56,581 nucleotides of DNA from Zoogloeaceae bacterium (lineage in GTDB: Bacteria > Pseudomonadota > Gammaproteobacteria > Burkholderiales > Rhodocyclaceae). Positions within the stretch are counted from its first letter, which is position 1; the number at the start of each line of letters is the position of its first letter. The notes under the pieces were generated by a model. The model was given only the letters and a program-made list of their open reading frames with translations, did not search any database and had not been told where the DNA came from. Where the stretch lies: positions 1 through 56,581 of the forward strand of contig JAEUNY010000112.1 in the NCBI GenBank assembly GCA_016791005.1, written 5' to 3'. Position numbers and translations under genes: made by a program. Below are positions 7,790-16,031 of this stretch, piece after piece.

Positions 7790-8037
7790 TACGCTGCGAA
7801 CTCCTCGGCCATCTCCGCCTCGGTCATGTCCACCACCGGCACGCCATCACGACTCGCGGCCAACAGGAACTCGACACGCCCCATGCTGGCAAGCCGGCCG
7901 GCCTTGCCGGAAGAGATCCGCGCCAGTTCGAAGAGCTTCAGCGCCAGCAGATAGCGCGCCTCCTCCGGGAAGTTGTTCGGAAGCTCGGCCGGCGAGGGCA
8001 AGCCCTCGACGGGCAATTCAATTATCATCGTGTTCAT
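7789..8037 (-). CDS. UPF0175-family antitoxin
   Basis: An 82-residue protein with the UPF0175 pattern: EEARYLLALKLFELARISSGKAGRLA, then a helix-turn-helix-like SMGRVEFLLAASRDGVPV and an acidic tail. Family members are antitoxins partnered with DUF3368 PIN toxins and probably autoregulate by DNA binding. GGGAG precedes the ATG at 8037. The gene is intact although the following toxin is broken. The pair lies at the distal end of element 2, a common place for stability modules. Confidence 0.85.
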   Translation of the reverse strand: MNTMIIELPVEGLPSPAELPNNFPEEARYLLALKLFELARISSGKAGRLASMGRVEFLLAASRDGVPVVDMTEAEMAEEFAA

Positions 8038-8486
8038 CTTGATCTCCCTATCGGAGCCGCAGTCAACGCCTTTGCGGTGATGATACGGTCAACAACGTTC
8101 GATGGCGAATTGCCGAGCCCGGACCGCTTGACCGACATACTTCTTGAACGCCCCGCCACGGGTTTGTCGCCCTCGCTGTCGAAAGCTTGGCCGTGGCATA
8201 CACCGACGCACGGCAAGCACACCTTGAATCGGCTCCCCCGCCACGGGGGGCGCTTCCCCCGGGTCGTGCCGTCCATCGATCACAGACGTGGAAGTAATTG
8301 CGAATGGCGGCTATCCCGGTTCATGACCGCGTGCTCCCGACCCAAAGCAGAACTTGCCTGCACTGGACAAGGCTACGAAAGCCGTCAGTGACTCGCCCGG
8401 TAGCCACAAGCAGCGCGCCTGCGACGGGTGAGGTGTGGAGTGACGCGGGGCGACTAGAACTTGGCGTCTGAGCTTGGCGCAGCGGC
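8038..8486. other. Intergenic gap between operon end and antitoxin gene
   Basis: About 450 bases with no frame that I can support. It should contain the antitoxin promoter and the terminator of the eleven-gene operon, but I could not identify a clear hairpin with a T-run. Confidence 0.4.
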
Positions 8487-8906
8487 TCAGCAGTTTCCGC
8501 GGGTGAAGTTGATTCCCCAGACAAAGGCGAAGCCGCCGGCGAACGCACCGCCGACCAAGCGCAGCCAGGCCGAGGCGTCCTTCAGCGCGTAGCCCCAGCA
8601 AGCGCCGGCGAACCAGTCCATGCCGATGCCGCAGATGGCGCTGATGATGCGGCACGGGCCGATGCCGCAGCCGGCGTTCACGCTGGTGGTCGATTCGATC
8701 CAACCGGTGTAGGCCGCCATCAAGATCCCGAGGCCCATGCCGAGGCCGCTGCTGGTGGCCGAGACGAGGCCGAGGAACAGCGCGAGCGAGAAGTTCGTGA
8801 CCATCGGCATCGCCGAGGCGAGCTGCTGGCACTGCGCCGACGGGGCGCTGGTGCAGGAGCCGAGCAGGGTGGTGCAACAGAGCAACACGACGGATGCTCG
8901 TCTCAC
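8487..8906 (-). CDS. Predicted small hydrophobic lipoprotein (operon gene 11)
   Basis: A 139-residue protein starting at GTG 8906, which overlaps the previous stop (GTGA). The N-terminus is a lipoprotein signal: basic VRR, hydrophobic run, lipobox LLGSC with C18 as the modified residue. The mature part is Gly/Ala-rich and hydrophobic (segments near 39-66 and 113-131) with several cysteines (AGCGIGPC, SAICGIG, GNC). Size and composition recall small pilin or pore subunits, but no family is recognised. As the last gene of the envelope/ATPase operon it may be an outer-membrane-linked component. The longer frame upstream is a shadow of the previous gene. Confidence 0.65.
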   Translation of the reverse strand: MRRASVVLLCCTTLLGSCTSAPSAQCQQLASAMPMVTNFSLALFLGLVSATSSGLGMGLGILMAAYTGWIESTTSVNAGCGIGPCRIISAICGIGMDWFAGACWGYALKDASAWLRLVGGAFAGGFAFVWGINFTRGNC

Positions 8907-9718
8907 TTGTCGTTCCCCAGCGCGTGATCGTCCTGGTGCTCGCGTTGCGAGTCGGCCTTCTTCTCGGCCTCGGCCTTCCTTGCCGCTTCTTCTACCGCGG
9001 CGCGGTCGTCGCGGTACGGCGTCAGTTCCTTCCCATGGCGCACTTCCTTCATCACACCGTAGTTCGGATCCTCGATCTCCTTCCCGGCGGCCTTCTCCTC
9101 GGCGGAGCGGGTGTCCTTCGCGCACAGGCAGAAGATCTGCGTGCCGCCACCTTTCATCGAGCGCTGGTAGACGTATTCGTTGCCGTCGGCATCGAAGTCC
9201 CGCACCCGCTCGGTGGTCGCGGCGCAGGTCGACTCCCAGACCTCGACATCCTGCTTGACCTCGCGCATGACGACCTGGTCGCAGGCGTTCCAGCACGGGA
9301 GCGCGAGGTGGCTCTTGACCTTGTCCCGGTCGAGCTTGCCGTCGGTCTGACAGGACTCGATGACCTTGTGGTACTCGTCCTGGGGTATGTAGTAGACCGA
9401 ATCCTGACTCTTGCCGATCGACGTGCCGTCGGCGGGGCGCGACGTGAAGGCGTAGACGTGCTCGCCCGCTCTCAGCGTTCGCTTCCTCAGGCTAGTCGGC
9501 TCGGCCGAGGCGACCATGCCCAGGGCATCGCTGTAGCGGTCTTCCGGGGCGACATGGCCCGCATCCTCCAACTGGAGGTTGAGCGAGTTCCTCGCCTCGC
9601 GCTGCAGCGGCGAGTCGAGCCGGTAGGTCGCCGAATCGAACTCGTCGATCCGCTCGCGCTCCGGGTTGTAGCCCGCGGTCAACGAATCGACCGGCCGCTT
9701 GTCGTCGCTCTCAGCCAA
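8903..9718 (-). CDS. Hypothetical Cys-containing protein (operon gene 10)
   Basis: A 271-residue, hydrophilic, acidic protein. I favour the TTG at 9718 because GGAGG lies about 8 bases before it; it overlaps the preceding stop. GTG codons at 9748, 9739 and 9733 are alternatives. No signal peptide or membrane span is visible from the TTG. Six cysteines cluster in the middle (ESC, LPCWNAC, STC, FCLC), suggesting a metal site or disulfides. The C-terminus is a highly charged helix (EEAARKAEAEKKADSQRE). No family recognised. It is translationally coupled to the lipoprotein gene. Confidence 0.6.
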   Translation of the reverse strand: MAESDDKRPVDSLTAGYNPERERIDEFDSATYRLDSPLQREARNSLNLQLEDAGHVAPEDRYSDALGMVASAEPTSLRKRTLRAGEHVYAFTSRPADGTSIGKSQDSVYYIPQDEYHKVIESCQTDGKLDRDKVKSHLALPCWNACDQVVMREVKQDVEVWESTCAATTERVRDFDADGNEYVYQRSMKGGGTQIFCLCAKDTRSAEEKAAGKEIEDPNYGVMKEVRHGKELTPYRDDRAAVEEAARKAEAEKKADSQREHQDDHALGNDK

Positions 9719-10379
9719 GTTGCCACCCTCCACGGGCACGCACGGCACTCAGACTGACGTCGACCGTCTTGCTGGCGCCGTCTCTCGTGGTCGACACGAG
9801 TCGCAGCACGGGTCCCTTTGAGCCGACGAGCGCGCGGCGGCCGTCGAAGCGCGGCTGCACGGCATAGCCGTCGCAGCGCTCGACGCGTGCCGCGACGTCG
9901 ATCACGCGACTTCGAAACCAGCTTCGGGTGAACTCGAGGTACTCGCCTTCGATCCCATAGAGCGCCATCGCCGCGGCCTCGTCTCGCGCGGCAGCGGCGG
10001 CTGCGAAGGCATCGATGAGTGCAGCGATGCGCGCGTGATCGACTTCGTCGAGCGCGCGGCTTTCGACCGCATACCAGGCGAGCGGCCAGCGCGGTGCCTC
10101 GAGAATCTCCAGGAGGTCGAGGATTCGCGCACGTGGCTCGCCTTCGAGCATCGGGTCGTGCTCGAGGACCTGCGTGCAGAGTTCGCTCTGCTGCCGCCGC
10201 GTGCGCGGCAGCGGGAGCGTGTCGCTCGACATCGCCAGATGTATCAGCTCGCGATCCAGGCGGATCTTCTGTTCCTGGTTGCGCATCGCAATCGGCTCGA
10301 CGAGCCGCCTCAAGGCGCTCGCGCGGATCGCAATCAGCGCTCGGCGGTCGGCCTCGGTGGGAAAAGCGCGTTCGTTCAT
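9711..10379 (-). CDS. Hypothetical helical protein (operon gene 9)
   Basis: A 222-residue protein rich in Arg, Leu and Ala and probably all-helical in its first 150 residues (for example RALIAIRASALRRLVEPIA and RIAALIDAFAAAAAARDE). The C-terminal 70 residues look beta-rich (GPVLRLVSTTRDGASKTVDVSLSAV would be strands). No signal peptide, membrane span or catalytic motif. GAGGA lies about 6 bases before the ATG. It follows the 42-residue membrane peptide gene by 7 bases. Function unknown; likely a soluble partner of the complex. Confidence 0.6.
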   Translation of the reverse strand: MNERAFPTEADRRALIAIRASALRRLVEPIAMRNQEQKIRLDRELIHLAMSSDTLPLPRTRRQQSELCTQVLEHDPMLEGEPRARILDLLEILEAPRWPLAWYAVESRALDEVDHARIAALIDAFAAAAAARDEAAAMALYGIEGEYLEFTRSWFRSRVIDVAARVERCDGYAVQPRFDGRRALVGSKGPVLRLVSTTRDGASKTVDVSLSAVRARGGWQLG

Positions 10380-10386
10380 ACGGTCC

Positions 10387-10515
10387 TCACGGAAACATCC
10401 AGGCGAACAACTGGCGCAGGCTCTCCTCGACCGAGGCGATCATCCCGCTCAGCATCCACCAGCCGACGAGCACCAGCACGACGAGCCGCAGCGGGCGGGT
10501 CAGCAGCGATTTCAT
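10387..10515 (-). CDS. 42-residue single-span membrane peptide (operon gene 8)
   Basis: A very short gene that reads MKSLLTRPLRLVVLVLVGWW followed by MLSGMIASVEESLRQLFAWMFP. It has a basic N-terminus, one hydrophobic span and an amphipathic C-terminal helix. Its ATG overlaps the stop of the VirD4-like gene (ATGA), and the next gene begins 7 bases after its stop, so coding is well supported by coupling. Small peptides of this kind often stabilise or regulate larger membrane complexes; here the obvious partner is the VirD4-like ATPase. Confidence 0.65.
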   Translation of the reverse strand: MKSLLTRPLRLVVLVLVGWWMLSGMIASVEESLRQLFAWMFP

Positions 10516-12737
10516 GCGTCCAGCGGATGCACCTTGAAGCGCAACCGGTGCATCTCGACCGTGCCGCGGCTGCCCAGGTGCACCAACGCCTCGGCGAACG
10601 GCACGCCGGCGCCGACGTCGGGAATCGCGAGCTGCGTGAAGCGCTCCGGCCGCACGCGCGGCATGCGCTGCAGCGTCTCGCCGGCGCCGAGCTGCTGGCG
10701 CGCCGCGTCGAAGCTGCCCTGGCCGCCGACCTGCATGCTCGGGTTGACGATCAGCGCGTCGTACTCGCCGAACACATCCTTCGACGCGAACTCGTTGGTC
10801 TTGCCGTCAGTGTTGCGCAGAAAGATCTTCACCGCGCAGTTGCTGAGGAAATTGCGCACCGCCTCCTCGCGCTGCGTGCTCAGCAGCAGGCCGGGCAGGT
10901 TCTGCGTCGCAACGACGTTGGCATGCCGGCTCTCGCGCGAGCGCGAGAAGAACGGCGCGTCGCCGCGCCCCTCGTCGGAGGTGAAGAGCGATTGGAACTC
11001 GTCGCAGAAGAACAGGCTCGGCCGCGCCTTGCCGCGCCGCATCAACACCTGGCGGTAGAAGTCGAGCTTCACGAGCGTGTTGACGACCAGCGACATCTCG
11101 GAGCGCTCCTCGCGCGGAATCGCGACGTAGAGGATGCGGCCGGCGTCGAGCAGCTCGCCCATGCGCAGGGTCGAACGGCCCGAGAACAGGCTGCGGTAGG
11201 GTTCGCCGAGGAACGGGTTGAGCATCGTCGTGAGCTGGCCCTGCACGCTGCCGCGCGTGCGGTCCGGCAGGTTGACCCAGTCGCGCAGCAGGTAACCGGC
11301 GGCGAGCGCCGCGTCGCTGCCGGCGGACAGACGCGCCGCCGGCGCATAGGCGAGCTCGGGCGCGAGGCGCCGCAGCTCGTGGCGGATCGCTTCCTTCGCG
11401 CTCTCCTTGAACGCCCCGGCGCCGGCCAGCCAGTCGCGGCCGTAGCGCTGCAGCGGCGCCGCCAGCGCGTCACCGGGCACGAGCTGATTCAGCGCGATCT
11501 TCAGCTCGCCGTCGCTCGTGAAGCGCAGCAGCGCCTCGACGCCGGCGTCGCCCGTGACCGGCTCGCCGATGCGCTCCAGCAGCGCCTTGCCGTGCAGCGC
11601 GAAGAGCCGCGCGCCGAGCGCGCTGGCGTCGCTCGCGAGTTCGTGCACGCCGGCGAGCGAGGGCGGCCGCTCGGCCGGCTCGGTGGCGCGCAGCAGCGTG
11701 ATCGCGTGCTGGATAAAGTCCTTCGCCGACTGGATGAAGAAGGTGTCGTCGCCGCCCTTCATGCCCATCAGCGCGAGCAGCCCGCCGAAACGGCCGGCGA
11801 GTTCGAGCGCGTCGTCGTCGTTGTCGAGCGGGTTGTAGCGGATCGATTCGCCCGGGTGCTTCGGATCGAGCACGCACAGCTCCGCGCTGCGGCCGAGCCG
11901 GGCGCACAGCGTGCGCAGCTTGGCCTGGTAGTCGCCTTTCGGATCGAGCACCAGCGCGGCCGGCCGCTGCTCGGGCGGATTCGCCTGCGCGGACCCGAGC
12001 AATCCGTCCAGCAGCGCGTTAAGCACCGTAACGGTCTTGCCGCTGCCGGTCTGGCCAAACACGATCGCGTTCTTCTGGAAGTCGTCCCAGCTCCAGTCGA
12101 TCGTTCCGGCCTGGAACGCGCCGGGCCCGCTCGCAATAACGGCCGGGCCGGCGAGGCGCTCGGCGCGCTGCGCGATCTGCGGCTCGTCGAGCGGGCGGAA
12201 ACCGGACAGGTCGAGCTGACGCTGGTGCGCCCGCTGCAGCAGGCGGATCTCGCCGAGCCCGCGCGCGCCGACGAACGCGAGCAGCGGGATCGCGAGCAGC
12301 GCAAGCCAGGTCGCGAGCCTGAAGAAGCCGTCGAACGGACGCAGCGACGCGCCGATCGGCCACGCCGCGATCACGTGCAACGCCGCGAACACGACCGCCG
12401 CGAGCCCGGCGCTGACATACAGACGACCCTGGCGCGCGATCGCGTCGACGAGCGCATAACCGCTCGCGCGGATCTCGCCGCCGGCGTCGCTCGTCTGCAG
12501 GTCGACGCGCGCGCGCAGGTGCTTCAGCAGCGGGTCGCCGGCGGCCCAGATCAGCGTCGCCAGGCCGGTGAAGAACAGCATCGCGAGCACCAGCCTCAGG
12601 CTGCCCCAGGCGGGCGACTTCGGCACCAGTAGCACGCCGACCGCGAGCAGCGCGCCGCCGGCGGCCGCCGAGACGAGCTCCTGGCGCGCGCGGCGGTAGG
12701 CGACGAGCGGATCGTCCTGTGCCGCGAGGATGCTCAT
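10512..12737 (-). CDS. VirD4/TraD/TraG-like membrane ATPase (operon gene 7)
   Basis: A 741-residue ATPase of the type IV coupling protein class, which in conjugation gathers DNA or protein substrates at the inner membrane. Seen: four hydrophobic segments (about 22-37, 46-64, 107-125, 140-157), Walker A GQTGSGKT at 228-235, LVLDPKGDY at 262-270, Walker B LFFCDEF at 575-581 and VVATQ at 608-612. The region after Walker B fits the TraD/TraG C-terminal ATPase fold. GAGGGG precedes the ATG. No relaxase, VirB4 or pilus gene is nearby, so conjugation is unsupported. It may instead move a protein or DNA substrate for this operon's own machine. A 119-base GC-rich gap with hairpin potential separates it from the secreted paralog upstream. 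Confidence 0.85.
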   Translation of the reverse strand: MSILAAQDDPLVAYRRARQELVSAAAGGALLAVGVLLVPKSPAWGSLRLVLAMLFFTGLATLIWAAGDPLLKHLRARVDLQTSDAGGEIRASGYALVDAIARQGRLYVSAGLAAVVFAALHVIAAWPIGASLRPFDGFFRLATWLALLAIPLLAFVGARGLGEIRLLQRAHQRQLDLSGFRPLDEPQIAQRAERLAGPAVIASGPGAFQAGTIDWSWDDFQKNAIVFGQTGSGKTVTVLNALLDGLLGSAQANPPEQRPAALVLDPKGDYQAKLRTLCARLGRSAELCVLDPKHPGESIRYNPLDNDDDALELAGRFGGLLALMGMKGGDDTFFIQSAKDFIQHAITLLRATEPAERPPSLAGVHELASDASALGARLFALHGKALLERIGEPVTGDAGVEALLRFTSDGELKIALNQLVPGDALAAPLQRYGRDWLAGAGAFKESAKEAIRHELRRLAPELAYAPAARLSAGSDAALAAGYLLRDWVNLPDRTRGSVQGQLTTMLNPFLGEPYRSLFSGRSTLRMGELLDAGRILYVAIPREERSEMSLVVNTLVKLDFYRQVLMRRGKARPSLFFCDEFQSLFTSDEGRGDAPFFSRSRESRHANVVATQNLPGLLLSTQREEAVRNFLSNCAVKIFLRNTDGKTNEFASKDVFGEYDALIVNPSMQVGGQGSFDAARQQLGAGETLQRMPRVRPERFTQLAIPDVGAGVPFAEALVHLGSRGTVEMHRLRFKVHPLDA

Positions 12738-12856
12738 GTTTACCCCTCGCCCGACGGGTACGGCGGCCGGCCGGCACGGGCCGGCTCGGGAGCGGCCCAG
12801 CGCCCGGCCCGTCGGCGCGCTGGCGGAGAGATGCTGACCATGGCCCGGCGCAGGCC

Positions 12857-13486
12857 TCAGCGTGCGTCGGCGATCACCGGCACGTCGAGGAGCGAGAACG
12901 ACTTGATGTCGGCGTTGTTGGCCACATCGACCACGCCGAGCGCGCCGCTCAGCGTCATCGTCTTCGGCCGGTAGGTGCGCATCAACTGGCCGTCCGGGTC
13001 CGGTGCGCAGAGCCGGCCGCCGGGCATGTTGAGCTGGACCTCGATGGTCTGCTTCGGCGCGACCGTGATGAGCTTTGAGGCCTCGCGCAAGAACGCGCTG
13101 CGCATCGCGTTGTCCGGCGCGTTGGACAGCACCAGCCCGCCGCTGGTCACGTAGCGGCGCTCGATCAGCGGTTTTCCGCTGCCGTCGGCTGCGGACAGGT
13201 TCGCGCGGAATAGCAGCAGCTTCAGGTCACCGGCGGACTTGTTGCGCACGCGAAACTTCAGGTTCGACTCGACGCAGGCCGCGCCGCGCCGGCCCAGGCT
13301 CAGGGTCACCGACGAGCGCGACGGGATGATCTCCAGATCGCCGATGTCGACGGTGCCGGGCGCGGCGGCAGCCGCGGGCGAAGCGCCGGCGGCACCCGAG
13401 GCGGCGCCCTGCGCAAACGCGGCGGACGACAGCAGGCCCAGGGCGAGGGTCAGCGCGGCGCGCGAAGGTACGGAAGTCGGGGTCAT
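12857..13486 (-). CDS. Secreted protein, paralog B (operon gene 6)
   Basis: A 209-residue protein with a Sec signal peptide (MTPTSVPSRAALTLALGLLS, cleavage after AFA). A low-complexity Ala/Gly/Pro stretch precedes the mature domain. The domain begins DIGDLEIIPSRSSVTL and includes FRVRNKSAGDLKLLLFRANL, VAPKQTIEVQL, YRPKTMTL and ALGVVDVA. It is clearly a paralog of the preceding gene over about 150 residues, sharing one cysteine early and one late, which may form a disulfide. The ATG at 13486 follows GGAGAG; an in-frame ATG at 13507 would put seven residues before the signal. Expected location is periplasm or outside. No known family recognised. Confidence 0.7.
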   Translation of the reverse strand: MTPTSVPSRAALTLALGLLSSAAFAQGAASGAAGASPAAAAAPGTVDIGDLEIIPSRSSVTLSLGRRGAACVESNLKFRVRNKSAGDLKLLLFRANLSAADGSGKPLIERRYVTSGGLVLSNAPDNAMRSAFLREASKLITVAPKQTIEVQLNMPGGRLCAPDPDGQLMRTYRPKTMTLSGALGVVDVANNADIKSFSLLDVPVIADAR

Positions 13487-13514
13487 AAGGTCGCTCTCCG
13501 AAAGCATGGACGAA

Positions 13515-14228
13515 TCAGCGCGTGCCGACCTGCAGCGGCATGTCGAGCAGCGAGATCGATTTGACGTCGCCGTTGCCGGCCAGGTCGACGACGCCCAGCG
13601 CGGTGGCGAGCGACATCGTCTTCGGACGGTAGCTCGTCATCTGCTCCTGGGTCGCGTCGCCGACGCACTGCGGGTCGTTCGGCGTCGTGCTGAGCTGCAC
13701 CTCGATGAGCTGCTTTGGCGCGATCGAGACGAGCTTGCCGCTCTCGGTCTTGAACGCGGTGGCCCGCTGCGCCGGATCGATTTCGGAGATCGCCATGCCG
13801 CCGGCGACGAAGTGACTCCCGTTCCTGAAGAGCTGGCCGCCGTTCGCATCGGTGGCCGAGAAGTTCTGGCGGAACAGCATCAGCTTCAGGTCACCGGCCG
13901 CCTTGCTGCGGATGCGGAAGCGCACCACCGAATTCCAGCAGGTGTAGTCGCCTTGGCGGAACAGCGTTATGTTCGCGCGGCCCGGGATCACCTCCAGATC
14001 GCCGAGGTCGGTCGCACCGGGTGTCGGCACGGCGGCTGCGGCAGGAGCGGCCGCCGGATTGGGGGGCATGGTCGCGGTGGGCGATGCCGGAGCGATCGGC
14101 ACCGCAGCGGACGAGGGAGGCTTTGACCCGCCGGACTGGGTGGGCGATGCCTGCGCGAATGCCGCACCGGCGGCGACGCAGGCGAGCACCGCGACGGCGC
14201 CTCGGGTGAGGGAACGAGGGGATTTCAT
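13515..14228 (-). CDS. Secreted protein, paralog A (operon gene 5)
   Basis: A 237-residue protein with a signal peptide (basic MKSPRSLTR, hydrophobic core, cleavage near AFA-QA), then about 40 residues of Pro/Ala/Ser linker, then the shared domain: DLGDLEVIPGRANITL, FRIRSKAAGDLKLMLFRQN, IAPKQLIEVQL, YRPKTMSL, ALGVVDLA, SLLDMP. GGAG precedes the ATG. It is the tandem paralog of the next gene, 28 bases away. The two could be two subunits of a heteromer facing the periplasm. Fold and function are unknown; mostly beta by inspection. Confidence 0.7.
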   Translation of the reverse strand: MKSPRSLTRGAVAVLACVAAGAAFAQASPTQSGGSKPPSSAAVPIAPASPTATMPPNPAAAPAAAAVPTPGATDLGDLEVIPGRANITLFRQGDYTCWNSVVRFRIRSKAAGDLKLMLFRQNFSATDANGGQLFRNGSHFVAGGMAISEIDPAQRATAFKTESGKLVSIAPKQLIEVQLSTTPNDPQCVGDATQEQMTSYRPKTMSLATALGVVDLAGNGDVKSISLLDMPLQVGTR

Positions 14229-14270
14229 GGGGACTCCTTCTTCAGTTGTTCTGCAATTCGCCGCGCGGGC

Positions 14271-16031
14271 TCAGGAGCCGCGCTTCAACCGGTTGCCAAT
14301 CTCCTCGGCGACGCGCTTGGCCGCGTCCGCCTGGGCCGCGCCGATCGCGGCATTCGCGTCGTCGCCCTTGCCCGTTCCGCTGATCGTGCCGAGGTCCGTC
14401 TCGCTGCCGCGGTAGACCCAGTGTGCGCGGGCCTGCACGGCGACCTCGAAGACCTTCATGCCGTCCTCGGCGTTGGCTTGCTGCTTGACGCGCGGGTCCG
14501 TCAAGACGAGACGGATCGACGCAGTCTCGGCGTTGCTCGCCGGGATGAAGCCGCCGCCCTTGAGCGCGCTCGCCAAGTGGGCCGGCAGGTCCTTCAGGAA
14601 GCGGTCGGCGATGCCGGTCGCGTCGACCGCCACCGAAAGCATCGCGCCCGGGCCGCCGCCGGTGATCTCGGCGAGTGCCGAATGCAGCGTGGTCCAGGCA
14701 CGCCGTTCGTGCTCGCCGAACGCTCCGGCGTCGTAGCGATTCACCTCGGCCGAGTTCGCATCGCGCACCGCGCGCACCGACGCGATCACGTCCTGTTCGA
14801 GTGCTGCGTTGCGCGTTCCCGCCGTCTTCGCGTTCCACGCCTGCTCGACCGTCAGCAGTCGCGCCAGCCGCATCTTGCTCGCCTCGACCTCCGCAACCAC
14901 CTTGTCGAGCCGGCCGCGCAGATCGCCCGGCACCGGCGCGCGCAGCCGACCGGCGAGCGCCTGCACGCCGAGGATGCGGTCGCCGGCGACACGTGTGCGC
15001 TCGCGTTCGTAGCCGGACAGCAGGTTCTGCAGCACCCCCGGCAGCTGCGCCGCGACCGCCACTTCCATCGCGGCGAGCTTGGCCGGCCGGTTCGCGCCGT
15101 TGTCCCAGCGCACGCGGTCGACATCGCTCAGCTGCGCGATCAGGTTCGCGACCGTCTGCGGGTCGGCGTCGCGCCGCTGCCAGGCCTGCGCGAGGGTCTG
15201 CAGGCGCTGCTCGGCGGCGTCGACCTCGGCGCCGATACGGTCGGCCTCGGCGAGCGTCTCGGCCTGCGCTGGCGTGATCGCGTCCGGGCGCGGCCGGATC
15301 GCGAGCGTGCGCAGCTTGGCGGACTGTTCCTGGATCTGCTTCGCGGCGTCGAGCGAGGTGCCGTTGCTCGCCGTGTAGAGCGCCACCTGGCGCGCGAGCG
15401 CCTTGACCGCCTCGTCGTACGCGTCGAGCCCCTGCGCGAGGGTGTTGATGCGCTCGCCGAGGTTTTGCCGCACCGCGGCTGAGCGCGACAGGTCGAACGG
15501 GTCGAGCTTGCCGAGGCCGGCCTGCAGCTCCTGCACCGCGCCGCGCGCCGGCGCCGCTTCGACGGCCGCGAACGCCTGCGCGATCTCGGTCCAGCGCTTG
15601 TCGCTCGCCGCGAGCAGCGGCGCGCAGGCCTGCGCCTTCTGGATGTCGTCCTTCTGCGCCATCTGCGCCTGTGCGGCGTCACCCGGCTGCAGCTTCGCGA
15701 ACGCTGCCGCGCGCGCCTCGCAGCGTTCGACCTCGCCCTTGATCGCGTCGGCCTGCGTCGAGGCGGTGTGGAAGTCGGCCAGGCGCACGCTGGCCATCTG
15801 GTTGACCGGCGGGACGGTGTTCAGCGTGCCGCCGCCCGGCGTCGCGCCGGGACCGGGCATCGGCAGCGGCGCCGGCGACGGGGACCCCGAGCCGCTGCCG
15901 CCGCCCATGCGCCCCATCAGCGCGAGCACCGTCAGCACCATTGCGGCGACGACGGTCCAGCGCCAGCGCGGCGAGGCGCGCCACAGCAGCGCGGCGGTGG
16001 CGGGCAGCGACGAGGCGGCGGCCGTGCTCAT
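14271..16031 (-). CDS. Membrane-anchored coiled-coil protein (operon gene 4)
   Basis: A 586-residue protein. A single transmembrane helix at about 25-40 follows a short cytoplasmic start, then a Gly/Pro/Ser linker (45-72), then a long helical region of some 350 residues (repeated EAR, AQAQMAQ, LAQ patterns) suggesting coiled coils in the periplasm. The last 130 residues form a separate domain (LKGGGFIPASNAETASIRLVL, ISGTGKGDDANAAIGAAQ) that vaguely recalls lipoprotein/FlgT-type domains; this likeness is weak. Its ATG overlaps the stop of the CbbX-like gene (ATGA). It is a candidate periplasm-spanning scaffold. Confidence 0.65.
   Translation of the reverse strand: MSTAAASSLPATAALLWRASPRWRWTVVAAMVLTVLALMGRMGGGSGSGSPSPAPLPMPGPGATPGGGTLNTVPPVNQMASVRLADFHTASTQADAIKGEVERCEARAAAFAKLQPGDAAQAQMAQKDDIQKAQACAPLLAASDKRWTEIAQAFAAVEAAPARGAVQELQAGLGKLDPFDLSRSAAVRQNLGERINTLAQGLDAYDEAVKALARQVALYTASNGTSLDAAKQIQEQSAKLRTLAIRPRPDAITPAQAETLAEADRIGAEVDAAEQRLQTLAQAWQRRDADPQTVANLIAQLSDVDRVRWDNGANRPAKLAAMEVAVAAQLPGVLQNLLSGYERERTRVAGDRILGVQALAGRLRAPVPGDLRGRLDKVVAEVEASKMRLARLLTVEQAWNAKTAGTRNAALEQDVIASVRAVRDANSAEVNRYDAGAFGEHERRAWTTLHSALAEITGGGPGAMLSVAVDATGIADRFLKDLPAHLASALKGGGFIPASNAETASIRLVLTDPRVKQQANAEDGMKVFEVAVQARAHWVYRGSETDLGTISGTGKGDDANAAIGAAQADAAKRVAEEIGNRLKRGS

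Noticed and set aside
10035..12632. 865-codon open frame on the plus strand opposite the VirD4-like gene
   Set aside because: The opposite strand encodes a protein with Walker motifs and membrane spans. The plus-strand frame is Arg/Ala/Gln-rich noise produced by high GC.
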